The notes beneath the pieces are model-generated. The model was not told where the DNA came from. It did no database searches and saw nothing but the letters and a program-made list of their open reading frames with translations. Shown here piece after piece: positions 16,344 through 24,867 of a stretch of DNA of 41,507 nt (the first letter of the stretch is position 1; each line of letters starts with the position of its first letter). This stretch comes from an uncultured archaeon (GTDB taxonomy: Archaea; Nanobdellota; Nanobdellia; Pacearchaeales; GW2011-AR1): NCBI GenBank assembly GCA_903828655.1, contig CAIKMX010000052.1, forward strand, positions 1 through 41,507, written 5' to 3'. The position numbers and the translations under genes were made by a program.

Positions 16344-16910
16344 TCAATCAATCTTTCCCTCTTCATGCTCGGTTTGAAGATATCTAAAAGGTATCATTGA
16401 CATCTCATAAATTTCTCTTGGAGCAACTGAAAGTTCATACATCATTAATTCTTTCAATGCTTGCCCCTGTCCATTAGAGTTACCTTTTCTTAATCCAACA
16501 TTCCATAATTTTCTAAATCTATCTGCATAGCAATCCCTCCGGTCACCACCCAAATCTCTTACCTCTGTCCAGTCTCTCCAAGCTTCATCAAAAGTCTGAT
16601 CCTCTCTTCTTTGCTCTCCCAATCTGAATATATGCCTTTTTATTACAGCATTCCATTGCGCAGCAGTAAAGTCATCCATATCCGCTACCCTCATGGCAGC
16701 ATATTTCATCCAACAAGCCTCTTCGTCATGGTACATCCCACACATTTGTTCAATCATCTCTCTATGCATATGATTTTGGGGAACGGGCTCAGCAAGAACC
16801 TTTCTCTTTCTTTGCTCATCAGTTAAGATACGTTCAAATACACAAAAGTCACAACCATTGCATTTCTGTATTAGGTCTTCAGGTTTATCGATTACACTAG
16901 GCACTGGCAT
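16344..16910 (-). CDS. Uncharacterised Cys-containing protein
   Basis: A 188-residue soluble protein. Near the N-terminus is CNGCDFC (Cys17, Cys20, Cys23), and two more cysteines lie around residues 57-66 (MCGMYHDEEACW). Together they could bind zinc or an Fe-S cluster. The rest is Trp- and Arg-rich (DEAWRDWTEVRDLGGDRRDC). I do not recognise the family. It lies 46 nt downstream of leuS on the same strand and may be co-transcribed. Confidence 0.55.
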   Translation of the reverse strand: MPVPSVIDKPEDLIQKCNGCDFCVFERILTDEQRKRKVLAEPVPQNHMHREMIEQMCGMYHDEEACWMKYAAMRVADMDDFTAAQWNAVIKRHIFRLGEQRREDQTFDEAWRDWTEVRDLGGDRRDCYADRFRKLWNVGLRKGNSNGQGQALKELMMYELSVAPREIYEMSMIPFRYLQTEHEEGKID

Positions 16911-16956
16911 GTCTTATAGAACCAGAATTAGTTAATAAACATTATCCCTAGTGTTA

Positions 16957-19392
16957 CTACTCAAAATAAACGGCAGGCTTTCCCGGCACAGCCCTACTCG
17001 CTCTCTCCGAAGGATCATATTTGTTTTTATCTGATAAAGAAAATATTTTTACTTCCTGTTTGAAGGCTTTTTTTATTTTATCTTGTTTTATTAAAGGCAA
17101 TTCAAATGGAACAACATAAATAAATATCTTTTTCACTTCTTGTTTTTGTTCAACTTTTTTAAGAATTTCAGAAACATAACCAATTATATTTTCATCAATG
17201 TTAGCTTTTTCTTTTTGTTTTACTTCTTTATAATCTGGCCACTTCTCCAAACTTAAAAATCCTTTATTTCCCATCTTTTCCCAAAGCTCTTCGGTGATAT
17301 GTGGACAAATTGGGCTTAATATTTTCAAGAACTTTTCTTTAGTATCTTTAGAAACAGGAGATTTGTCCATTAAATCTAATAATTCCTTAAGTTCAATAGT
17401 TGCCTTTCTGTATTGAAGAGTCTCATAGTCCTCTGTTACACTCTTAATAATCTGATTTAGCTTAGATATGATTTCAGGACTATCCTTTCCGTCCTTAGCG
17501 TTACTGAAGTATTCCATTACTCTTCTAGTAAATCTAAGACTTCCAGCAATTCCATTATAAGACCAGTTAAATCCCTTATCTGGAGAAGCAACAGAAACTA
17601 AGAAATGACGAGTTGTATCAACGCCATAAGTTGCCATAGTCTCCAATGGCTCAACAACATTTCCTTTAGACTTACTCATCTTCTCGCCTTTCTCATCATT
17701 AATCATCCCCTGATGAAACACTCTTGGTGTAGGTTCGCGGAATTTTATTAATCCTAAATCTGCTAAAAACTTAGTGTAAAATCTATGATAAATTAAATGC
17801 ATACAAGCATGTTCCGCACCTCCAATATACAAATCAACAGGGCACCAATAACTAACTTTCTTAGGATCGAATATCGCTTTGTCATTATGGGGATCACAGA
17901 ATCTTAAGAAATACCAAGAGGAATTTACAAAAGTATCCATCGTGTCCGTCTCCCTTCTTCCCATTCCTCCACAATTAGGACACTTAGCTTTTATCCAGTC
18001 TTTATTTGTCTCAAGAGGATTTCCTTCTCCAAACTTAACTTTCTTAGGCAACTCTACAGGTAAATCCTTTTCAGGGACTGCAACAGCTCCGCATTTATCA
18101 CAGTAAATAATTGGAATCGGTGTTCCCCAATATCTTTGTCTAGAGATTCCCCAATCTCTAAGTCTAAAGTTAACAACTCTTTTTGCAATCTTCTTCTTAA
18201 TCAACCAATCTGTAATCTTTGCCTTAGCCTTTTCATTTTCCAAGCCATCAAATTCTTTTGAGTTAATTAGTTTTCCAGAATCTGTCCAAGCTCTTGTGGG
18301 GCTAATTTTTCCAGAAATTACCTGTTTAATTTCAATTCCATATTTCTTAGCAAATTCAAAATCTCTTTGATCGTGTGCAGGCACGGCCATTACCATTCCT
18401 GCGCCATAATCTGCAACAACAAAATTTCCTGCACAAACTGGGACCTTTGCTCCATTTGCAGGATTAGTTGCATAACTCCCAGTAAAAACTCCTTCCTTTT
18501 CCATATCTGCTTGTTCTTTCTCGCTAACTGAACCGAGTTTCTTCAAGAATTTTTCAACATCTTTTTTCTGTTCTTTAGTAACTAACTCCATAAGTTTTGT
18601 GTGCTGTGCAGAAACTACCATAAATGTAACTCCAAATATAGTATCAGGTCTTGTAGTAAAAATTGGCCATTTCTCCCCATTTATTTCAAAATCAATTTCA
18701 GTTCCATGAGACTTACCAATCCAATTCTTCTGCATAGCTTTAGTCTTGTCAGGCCAATCCAACTTATCTACCTCTTCATAAAGTTCATCAGCATAGTCAG
18801 TAATTTTCAAGAACCATTGTTTAAGATGTTTAATCTCCACGGGACTATCGCATCTGTCACATGTTCCATCCTGGGCTTGTTCATTTGCAAGAACCGTAGC
18901 GCAGCTTGGACACCAATTAACAGCACTAGTCTTCTGATAAGCAAGTCCTTTCTCAAACATCTTTAAGAAAATCCACTGGTCCCATTTGTAATAATCTGGA
19001 TTAGCAGTATTAATCAATCGAGTCCAGTCATATGTTAGTCCAAGACCCTTCTGTTGTTTCATAAAATTTTGAATTGATTTGTTAGTGTATTCTTCGGGGT
19101 GTGTTCCATCCTTTATTGCCGCATTTTCTGCAGGCAGTCCTAAAGCATCATATCCTACAGGGTGGAGAACATTAAATCCATTCATAATCTTAAATCTTGC
19201 AAAAATATCGCCGATAGTGTAATTAAAAGAATGCCCCATGTGTATTCCCGTAGCACTAGGATAAGCAAACATCTCCAGAACATAATACTTTTTCTTCTTC
19301 GAATCTTCTTTTACTTCAAATATCTTCTTTTCTTCCCATCTTTTCTGCCATTTCTTTTCTATTTTAGAAAAGTCCATTGGATTATCTACCAT
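16957..19392 (-). CDS. leuS: Leucyl-tRNA synthetase, bacterial type
   Basis: An 811-residue class I synthetase. The HIGH motif is HMGH at residues 51-54, and KMSKSKGN at about 570 is the second active-site loop. A CP1 editing domain contains the TTRPDTIFGVT stretch (about 245-256) and VPAHDQRDFEFA (about 340). Zinc-binding cysteine pairs occur before it (CPSC...CDRC) and after it (CDKC...CPNC). Archaeal LeuRS is much longer and organised differently. The FNWSYNGIAGSLRFTRRV stretch after KMSKS is bacterial, which points to acquisition from bacteria. All functional motifs are intact. Confidence 0.95.
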   Translation of the reverse strand: MVDNPMDFSKIEKKWQKRWEEKKIFEVKEDSKKKKYYVLEMFAYPSATGIHMGHSFNYTIGDIFARFKIMNGFNVLHPVGYDALGLPAENAAIKDGTHPEEYTNKSIQNFMKQQKGLGLTYDWTRLINTANPDYYKWDQWIFLKMFEKGLAYQKTSAVNWCPSCATVLANEQAQDGTCDRCDSPVEIKHLKQWFLKITDYADELYEEVDKLDWPDKTKAMQKNWIGKSHGTEIDFEINGEKWPIFTTRPDTIFGVTFMVVSAQHTKLMELVTKEQKKDVEKFLKKLGSVSEKEQADMEKEGVFTGSYATNPANGAKVPVCAGNFVVADYGAGMVMAVPAHDQRDFEFAKKYGIEIKQVISGKISPTRAWTDSGKLINSKEFDGLENEKAKAKITDWLIKKKIAKRVVNFRLRDWGISRQRYWGTPIPIIYCDKCGAVAVPEKDLPVELPKKVKFGEGNPLETNKDWIKAKCPNCGGMGRRETDTMDTFVNSSWYFLRFCDPHNDKAIFDPKKVSYWCPVDLYIGGAEHACMHLIYHRFYTKFLADLGLIKFREPTPRVFHQGMINDEKGEKMSKSKGNVVEPLETMATYGVDTTRHFLVSVASPDKGFNWSYNGIAGSLRFTRRVMEYFSNAKDGKDSPEIISKLNQIIKSVTEDYETLQYRKATIELKELLDLMDKSPVSKDTKEKFLKILSPICPHITEELWEKMGNKGFLSLEKWPDYKEVKQKEKANIDENIIGYVSEILKKVEQKQEVKKIFIYVVPFELPLIKQDKIKKAFKQEVKIFSLSDKNKYDPSERASRAVPGKPAVYFE

Positions 19393-19440
19393 GTTTATAC
19401 CTAGTTTGCCTAATTTTAAAACCTATTGTTCACCAAAATG

Positions 19441-19728
19441 TTAGTCCTGGTTCAAGGCGTATTTAATTAAAGCATCCTCTAATCTTCTTTGAAGCTTCAT
19501 TCCTCTCGGAGTTATTCCCCTTACCGAAAGAGAGAAATCAGAATTATATTCGGGAGTAGGAATACAGCTATCTACCTCAATCATCAAAGGAGAGTTAAGT
19601 TTAAGTTTTGTATCCGAGCCACACCGAATAATGTACTTCTCATCAGCCCCTCCAAATCGAGCAGTTGCAAAGTATACTCTATGTCTTTCGTCATATTGCA
19701 AATCAGTTATAGTAAATTCAGAGGCCAT
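19441..19728 (-). CDS. Small uncharacterised protein
   Basis: A 95-residue soluble protein from ATG 19728 (MASEFTITD); a TTG two codons earlier is less likely. The first two thirds look beta-rich (RVYFATARFGGADEKYIIRC) and the end is an amphipathic helix (RRLEDALIKYAL). No family is recognised. It lies 127 nt downstream of the membrane-protein run and 48 nt upstream of leuS. Confidence 0.5.
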   Translation of the reverse strand: MASEFTITDLQYDERHRVYFATARFGGADEKYIIRCGSDTKLKLNSPLMIEVDSCIPTPEYNSDFSLSVRGITPRGMKLQRRLEDALIKYALNQD

Positions 19729-19762
19729 GTTCAATTTTAAAGAAATTTATATGGCACTCTAA

Positions 19763-19806
19763 ATGAGAGCCAAGACTAACACCAAGACGAGAACTAAAGC
19801 ATTTGT
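19763..19806. terminator. Imperfect inverted repeat after the membrane-protein run
   Basis: CTAACACCAAG and, about 22 nt later, CTTTGTGTTAG form an 11-bp stem with one mismatch, in the gap between two minus-strand genes. It may end the upstream operon or act as a processing hairpin. Archaeal terminators are mostly T-tracts, so the role is uncertain. Confidence 0.3.
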
Positions 19807-19861
19807 TCTTTGTGTTAGTTTCATGAATGTTTTAAGAAGTTCTAATTTAAAAAACTTTCCA

Positions 19862-20233
19862 CTATTCTTCCTTATCGCTTTTGTTTCCGTTCGGTGCTCT
19901 AGGCCTTATGGTATAACCTCTAATTTTTCTACCACAATATCTTGCCACCTCATAGGCAAAAGAGAAAGCATTCGTAGCGATGAAAACATCTGAGATGTTT
20001 CTTATATCCTCAACCATTGAAGCATATGCAGTGCCCTCTGCAATTATCGCTCCCATCCCCACAAGCGCACCACTAAGATATGAAGTCAGGTCTGCATCTT
20101 TATGGCATCTCCCTTCTGGACTACGACCTATTCTAACTGTAGTTGGAACAGCATAAAGTAACAGATGCACATCTACTGCCCCTGCTAGCATTTCTTTAAA
20201 TATTCTGGGAATTTTACTTTTTTCATCTGCCAT
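19862..20233 (-). CDS. Membrane-associated protein, third gene of the run
   Basis: A 123-residue protein with two hydrophobic segments (TSYLSGALVGMGAIIAEGTA and VFIATNAFSFAYEVARY) and a basic, Pro/Arg-rich end. Its layout of a helix pair after a short head resembles the cores of the two proteins encoded upstream, although it lacks their KASYPILGNLS motif. It may be a distant, shortened relative. ATG 20233 is 2 nt after the previous stop, with GAGGT as a good ribosome binding site, so it is co-translated with its neighbours. Function unknown. Confidence 0.6.
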   Translation of the reverse strand: MADEKSKIPRIFKEMLAGAVDVHLLLYAVPTTVRIGRSPEGRCHKDADLTSYLSGALVGMGAIIAEGTAYASMVEDIRNISDVFIATNAFSFAYEVARYCGRKIRGYTIRPRAPNGNKSDKEE

Positions 20234-20235
20234 TT

Positions 20236-20832
20236 TTATCTACCTCCCTCGTTCGCTTTTTGTTCTAATCCAGAACGAGATTTATCCCAAGAGAGTTTAG
20301 CCTTTGCTCTTCCTTTTAGATTAGTGATATAATTATAAACATTTATTCCAATATCTAAAGGCAAAGATGCGATTTTTCCAACCAGTGAAGCTTTAGCACG
20401 AGCGTTAGGATTAAACGGTTTGTCAAAAGGAACATGACCCTCACGGTCATATTTTTCTGCAACTAAAAGAGCAAGTGATCCAATAACTGAAGCTGCAATA
20501 GCCTTCCCGTTACAATCACTTAGGTACCCTGTCAAAAGACCGCCTCCCAGAGTATATGGGATGAAGTTGGTGGCATAAGTAATCCTCATAGCAGTAACGG
20601 AATCATAGTTATCCTTTCCTACCAATTTCTCAAATCTTTCCTGAACTCCTTGAGATAGATTTCCCAAAATAGGATAAGAGGCCTTGCAAGCCAAATATAA
20701 TGCCCCTTTTCCAAGAGCAGCAACTCCCTGGAGAGCTACGCTTCCCGCAGAGTTTAATACATCCTTTGAGTCAGCTATAACTACCTTCATCATTTCTCTT
20801 GCAATACCTTTCTTTTGTTTTTCATCTTCCAT
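20236..20832 (-). CDS. Paralogous membrane protein with KASYPILGNLS motif (B)
   Basis: About 198 residues from ATG 20832 (MEDEKQKKG). That start leaves a 1-nt gap after the upstream stop and has GGAGGG upstream within the last codons of the previous gene. An amphipathic head is followed by CKASYPILGNLSQGVQERFE, a VGKDNYD motif and two hydrophobic stretches, then a segment with LVGKIASLPLDIGINVYNYI. The upstream protein has the same order of motifs (CKASYPILGNLSHNLQ, LAGKLVSLPFDLASYSYD), so the two arose by tandem duplication. I do not know the family. Confidence 0.65.
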   Translation of the reverse strand: MEDEKQKKGIAREMMKVVIADSKDVLNSAGSVALQGVAALGKGALYLACKASYPILGNLSQGVQERFEKLVGKDNYDSVTAMRITYATNFIPYTLGGGLLTGYLSDCNGKAIAASVIGSLALLVAEKYDREGHVPFDKPFNPNARAKASLVGKIASLPLDIGINVYNYITNLKGRAKAKLSWDKSRSGLEQKANEGGR

Positions 20833-20833
20833 T

Positions 20834-21409
20834 TTATTTTCCCTCCTCTCCATTTTGAGCCATTACTTCTAAATTTGGCGATCTTTTTTGGTATCTCTCT
20901 TGAAGATCAACTCTCTCCTTAACTCCTCTCAAATATTTTTTTGCAGCGTCATAAGAATAAGATGCTAAGTCAAAAGGAAGAGAAACTAATTTTCCCGCTA
21001 AAGAAGCACACCCTCCTGAGGAGAGAGGTGACTTTTTCGCTTCGTCATGATCTATAGCCCATCTTATTGCGCCCTCAATAAGCGCGAATGCAGATCCAAA
21101 AAAGGCAATACTCATATGTCTTCCAAAAGTATCAGTAGGTTTTAAGTCATATAATGAGGCTAACCCATAATTATACACCAAAAGATTACTAATATAACTC
21201 ACAGTAGTTGCATCTTCAGCATCATAATAGTTTTCTCCAACCATATGCTGAATCCTTCCTTGTAGATTATGAGATAAATTCCCTAAAATAGGATAAGATG
21301 CTTTACAAACTACTTGTGCAAGCCCTCTTGCACCAGATTTTCCAGCTGTCGCTAGTCCTCTTCCAAGGTCCTTTCCTATTTCTTTTGCCATTTGTTTTAT
21401 CTTTGCCAT
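20834..21409 (-). CDS. Paralogous membrane protein with KASYPILGNLS motif (A)
   Basis: A 191-residue protein, first of the run. A basic amphipathic N-terminus (MAKIKQMAKEIGKDLGRGLA) leads to VCKASYPILGNLSHNLQGRI, VGENYYD, a hydrophobic pair (HMSIAFFGSAFALIEGAIRW) and LAGKLVSLPFDLASYSYD. It is clearly homologous to the product of the next gene. No catalytic residues stand out. It may be a membrane scaffold or envelope protein. The ATG at 21409 is preceded by AGGAGA, a ribosome binding site. Confidence 0.65.
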   Translation of the reverse strand: MAKIKQMAKEIGKDLGRGLATAGKSGARGLAQVVCKASYPILGNLSHNLQGRIQHMVGENYYDAEDATTVSYISNLLVYNYGLASLYDLKPTDTFGRHMSIAFFGSAFALIEGAIRWAIDHDEAKKSPLSSGGCASLAGKLVSLPFDLASYSYDAAKKYLRGVKERVDLQERYQKRSPNLEVMAQNGEEGK

Positions 21410-21534
21410 ATTATTTCTCCTAAGTCGTTATTCACAACTTAATAGTAGAGACACAATACACATATTTAATACTTTTTAGTTAAAATAATTACTTTTGAGT
21501 AAGATTTATAAACTATCTACACATATATTAAAAT

Positions 21535-21879
21535 ATGGCAGAAAGTCAAGAAATAAATAAAATTTCAAATGCAAATCAGAATATTTATAAAGAACCGGGC
21601 ACTGATAATACTAATATACTCCCCGGTGATCGTAATAGGTCGCCGGATGAGTCTTTTAATTCTACTTTAGTATTCATCGATGCGGGCTTTCTATATAGGT
21701 TAATAGGATACATCAGTAATCAAAAATCAGTCTCAAACAAAATAATAAGGAAGGTAATGCCGAACCCCACGACTCCTCCACACATGTTACCTAATAGTTT
21801 GTTATCTCAACAATCCGTTGACATCTTTGGCAATACAGTTATTAATATAATGTATAATTGGAGAGTTCACAAAATATGA
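21535..21879 (+). pseudogene. NYN/PIN-like nuclease gene fragment broken by a repeat copy
   Basis: The 114-codon frame starts with a disordered head. At about residues 43-55 is TLVFIDAGFLYRL, which looks like the first strand and helix of a NYN (PIN-like) RNase domain, normally 150 or more residues with further acidic residues. From about codon 78 the sequence is no longer domain-like: it runs through core B (21768-21794) and core A (21811-21833) of the dispersed repeat and stops. The gene therefore looks truncated by, or recombined with, a repeat copy. The start has a good TATA box (about 21507-21535), so a short peptide might still be made. Confidence 0.5.
21768..21833 (+). repeat. Dispersed repeat, copy 3 (inside the NYN fragment)
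   Basis: Core B is at 21768-21794 (CACGACTCCTCCACACATG, then TTACCTAA), and core A at 21811-21833 is the best copy in the window (CCGTTGACATCTTTGGCAA at 21815-21833). Both are in the same orientation as in copies 4-6. Confidence 0.7.
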
Positions 21880-22850
21880 AAAATAAAACAATTCTAGACC
21901 TAAAAGACAGGAAGATCCTAGCATTGCTAGATGAAAACTCCCGTTACACTAATTCGCAGATAGCAAAGAAAGTTCAACTTTCAAAACCTGCAGTTGAATA
22001 TAGAATAAAAAGACTTGAGAAAAACGGAGTTATCTTTGAGTATTATACTGTTGTTGATTTTACAAAGTTAGGTTATTCACAATATAAAACTTATTTCAAA
22101 TTTCAAAACACAAATCTCGAAGAAGAGAAAAGAATTATAGAATACTGGAAAAAACAGAAAAACATAATCTGGATAGCTGAGACAAGAGGAAGGTGGGATT
22201 TAACAGTTTCAATCATAGCAAAAAACAATTATGACTTCGGAAGAATTCTTTCAGAGTTTATGAACAAGTTTTCAAAATTCATTCTTGAAAAGGATATTCT
22301 ACTTACAGAATACTCTCCATTCTATTCAAGAGACTATCTTTTACCCGAAAAAGCACAAACTCGCGAGTTTGTGTATGGAATTCCATCAAAATTAATAGAG
22401 TTAGATGAATCAGATGAAAAAATCCTCCAAGAGTTGGCAATAAACGCAAGAATAAACATAGTAGATTTAGCACAAAAAACAGAACTAACAAGGGACATAG
22501 TAAATTATAGATTAAAGAAACTTGTAAAAGAAGGAGTTATTGTTCAATATCGTTGTTATCTTAATCTTTCAAATATAGGCATAAATCATTACAAGATTAT
22601 AATAAGAAGCCAGAATCTAAACGAGCAAGAAGAAAAAAGACTAAAGAACTACACTCTAACAAACAAAAAAGCAACCCAATTCCTAAAACTAATCGGTTCT
22701 TGGGATATTGAGATAGAATTTGAAACCGAAAACGAGGACGAATTATACAAACTTCTAAGTGATCTAAGAAAAGACTTCTCGAACATAATCCGAGATTATG
22801 ACATACTAAGAATAACAAACAACTACAAGCTGACCTTCTTTCCTTTCTAA
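21876..22850 (+). CDS. Two-domain Lrp/AsnC-family transcription regulator
   Basis: About 324 residues from ATG 21876; a TTG at 21858 is also in frame. It is a tandem fusion of two Lrp/AsnC units. The first HTH is at about 8-60 (NSQIAKKVQLSKPAVEYRIK), followed by an effector-type alpha/beta (RAM-like) segment with WIAETRGRWDLTVSII. The second HTH is at about 180-230 (INIVDLAQKTELTRDIVNYR), followed by a second segment with FLKLIGSWDIEIEF. Such doubled regulators are common in DPANN archaea. The effector is unknown. A 20-bp palindrome lies in the linker-coding DNA. The MATE gene follows 54 nt downstream and may be a target. Confidence 0.88.
   Translation: MKNKTILDLKDRKILALLDENSRYTNSQIAKKVQLSKPAVEYRIKRLEKNGVIFEYYTVVDFTKLGYSQYKTYFKFQNTNLEEEKRIIEYWKKQKNIIWIAETRGRWDLTVSIIAKNNYDFGRILSEFMNKFSKFILEKDILLTEYSPFYSRDYLLPEKAQTREFVYGIPSKLIELDESDEKILQELAINARINIVDLAQKTELTRDIVNYRLKKLVKEGVIVQYRCYLNLSNIGINHYKIIIRSQNLNEQEEKRLKNYTLTNKKATQFLKLIGSWDIEIEFETENEDELYKLLSDLRKDFSNIIRDYDILRITNNYKLTFFPF
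22354..22373. promoter_or_regulatory. Perfect 20-bp palindrome inside the Lrp gene
   Basis: CACAAACTCGCGAGTTTGTG is fully self-complementary, with a TCGCGA centre. It encodes part of the interdomain linker (QTREFV). It could be an intragenic operator, or may be incidental. Confidence 0.35.
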
Positions 22851-22904
22851 TTAATTCTTATTTTCACTACAAAGCCTTTTATACCAAAAAGACATATAAC
22901 AAAG

Positions 22905-24380
22905 ATGAAAAAGAAGAAGTCAAAAAAAGAGAAAAAAGAGGAGAAGAAAAAGGGTGGTGACTTAACAAAAGGAGGAATTTACAAAACTCTGATTTATCTT
23001 TCTATACCTATTATCTTAGCTAATCTTCTTGAGACGCTATATAATGTTACAGACACTTTTTGGGTTGGTCGTTTAGGTGCAAATGCCGTTGCAGCACTCT
23101 CGCTTTGCGGACCCCTTTTATTTCTAACTTTCTCTCTAGGTATGGGCCTAACTGTTGCAGGCTCAATTCTAGTTTCGCAGTTTAAAGGAAAAAAAGATGA
23201 CGCAAAAGTAAACTACATCGCGGCACAAACAATACTCATTATTCTAATAATTTCTATAGTTCTCGGAGCACTTTCCTTCATTTTCTCTGACACTCTTCTA
23301 AAACTAATAGGAGCAACTCCAGAACTTCTTCCAATGGCATCATTATATTTCAAAATTAACGCAATAGGTTTTGTATTTGTTTTTGGATTTATGGCAATAC
23401 AATCTCTTCTTCGTGGGGCAGGAGAGGTAAAAATTCCTATGTACATAGTTTTGGCAACAGTAATCCTAAACTTCTTGCTAGACCCATTATTTATATTCGG
23501 TTGGAAGTTTATTCCAGCATTCGGGGTGGGCGGGGCAGCCGTAGCAACAATTGGAACGGAACTATTGTCTACAATTTTAGGTCTAATAGTCCTAATAAAA
23601 GGAAACTATGGAATAACTATAAAACTAAAAGATTTCAAACCAAATTTCAAATTACTTAAAAGAATATTCAAACTGGGATTCCCAACTTCCATTGAAAGCT
23701 CAGCAAGGGCCACGGGATTTGCTGTAAGAACCTTCCTATTCGCAACATTTGGAACACTCGCCCTTGCATCATTTGGGATTGCCGGGAGAATATTTTCTTT
23801 TATAATTATTCCAGCACTAAGTTTCTCATACGCAACTTCAACAATGGTTGGTCAGAATTTGGGTGCAGGAAAAACGGAGCGTGTGAAACAAACAGTAAAA
23901 GCAAGTATGGTGATAAGTTTCATTGCTCTTGGAATTTTGTCTATTCTCTCATGGATATTTGCAAAGCATATAATAACTATATTTATCCCAAATAGTCCAG
24001 ACGTTATCGCTCTAGGCACGACTCTGTTAAGATTCATTACAATAACCTTAGCAATTGAAGGGATACAACTATCTGTATTTGGAACACTTCAGGGGGCAGG
24101 AAGAACTGGAATAGCAATGGCAATTTCGCTTATATCACTCTGGATTATAGAACTTCCACTAGCAATTATCTTGTCAAAATTCACTCCTCTAGGAATAAAA
24201 GGTTTATTCTGGTCTTATCCCATCTCTGCAATAATTCTCACAATAGTCACGTTAGTATTCCTTAAAAAAACAGACTGGACATCAAAGAAGTTAATAGACA
24301 AGGTTAACAAAGAAGATATTAAGCTTGAACAGGAAGTTAGAAAAGAATGCACAATTGATTTTCCAGAACCCGCACAATAA
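22905..24380 (+). CDS. MATE-family multidrug/sodium exporter
   Basis: A 491-residue protein with a Lys/Glu-rich cytoplasmic head (about 25 residues) and twelve predicted helices in two halves. Typical MATE stretches are SIPIILANLLETLYNVTDTF, FWVGRLGANAVAALSL, QSLLRGAGEVKIPMYIV, the repeat-half counterpart GFPTSIESSARATGFAV, and FGTLQGAGRTGIAMAIS. It exports organic cations or drugs using Na+ or H+. The long positive N-terminal head is unusual. It lies 54 nt downstream of the double Lrp regulator on the same strand. Confidence 0.95.
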   Translation: MKKKKSKKEKKEEKKKGGDLTKGGIYKTLIYLSIPIILANLLETLYNVTDTFWVGRLGANAVAALSLCGPLLFLTFSLGMGLTVAGSILVSQFKGKKDDAKVNYIAAQTILIILIISIVLGALSFIFSDTLLKLIGATPELLPMASLYFKINAIGFVFVFGFMAIQSLLRGAGEVKIPMYIVLATVILNFLLDPLFIFGWKFIPAFGVGGAAVATIGTELLSTILGLIVLIKGNYGITIKLKDFKPNFKLLKRIFKLGFPTSIESSARATGFAVRTFLFATFGTLALASFGIAGRIFSFIIIPALSFSYATSTMVGQNLGAGKTERVKQTVKASMVISFIALGILSILSWIFAKHIITIFIPNSPDVIALGTTLLRFITITLAIEGIQLSVFGTLQGAGRTGIAMAISLISLWIIELPLAIILSKFTPLGIKGLFWSYPISAIILTIVTLVFLKKTDWTSKKLIDKVNKEDIKLEQEVRKECTIDFPEPAQ

Positions 24381-24480
24381 TTTTAAAATCTATCCATTTA
24401 TGTTATTTCACTTCTTCCTATATCCAAAATTCTTATTATATTTCACAAAGTTTTATAATCTTCATTGATTAGTTGGACAT

Positions 24481-24867
24481 ATGGGCAACGATGAAATAGA
24501 TATTTCATTAACAAAAGAGGAAGAAAAAGAAAGGATTGAATTCTTAAAAAAGAGAAAGTTCAGTGAGTTTGCCATCCATCCCTATTACAACAGAAATAGT
24601 TACATAAAACACGCAGTTGAACTTGAAACAATCAAAGAAGTTTATCCTCAATTTGACAAAATAATTGGTGTCTTCAAAAGACCCGCCAAAAAAGGTTTCA
24701 AATATTCTTTTAGGTATTGTTTAGAAGAAACAAAATCTTTAGTTTTATGTTTTTATCTAGATGAAACGCCCCCAAAGTTTTTCAATGCGTATTTTGATTA
24801 CACAAAACAAGATAAGAAATTAAGGAAGAAAGTCGTAAAATGGATGAAAAGAATATCTAACAACTAA
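24481..24867 (+). CDS. Small basic protein, possibly RelE/BrnT-like
   Basis: A 128-residue charged protein. The centre KYSFRYCLEETKSLVLCFYLDETPPKF reads as a beta sheet, ahead of a basic helix (DKKLRKKVVKWMKRI). This would suit a compact RelE/BrnT or DUF4258-type fold, but no active-site pattern is certain. Its 3' end overlaps by 11 nt with a convergent DUF2283 gene, and DUF2283 genes often lie next to DUF4258-like toxin genes. There is a TATA-like box (GTTTTATAATC) about 30 nt before ATG 24481. Confidence 0.5.
   Translation: MGNDEIDISLTKEEEKERIEFLKKRKFSEFAIHPYYNRNSYIKHAVELETIKEVYPQFDKIIGVFKRPAKKGFKYSFRYCLEETKSLVLCFYLDETPPKFFNAYFDYTKQDKKLRKKVVKWMKRISNN

Noticed and set aside
19763-19993. Plus-strand 76-codon frame
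   Set aside because: It is antisense to the end of the third gene of the membrane-protein run and runs through the inverted repeat at 19763-19806. The translation shows no domain.
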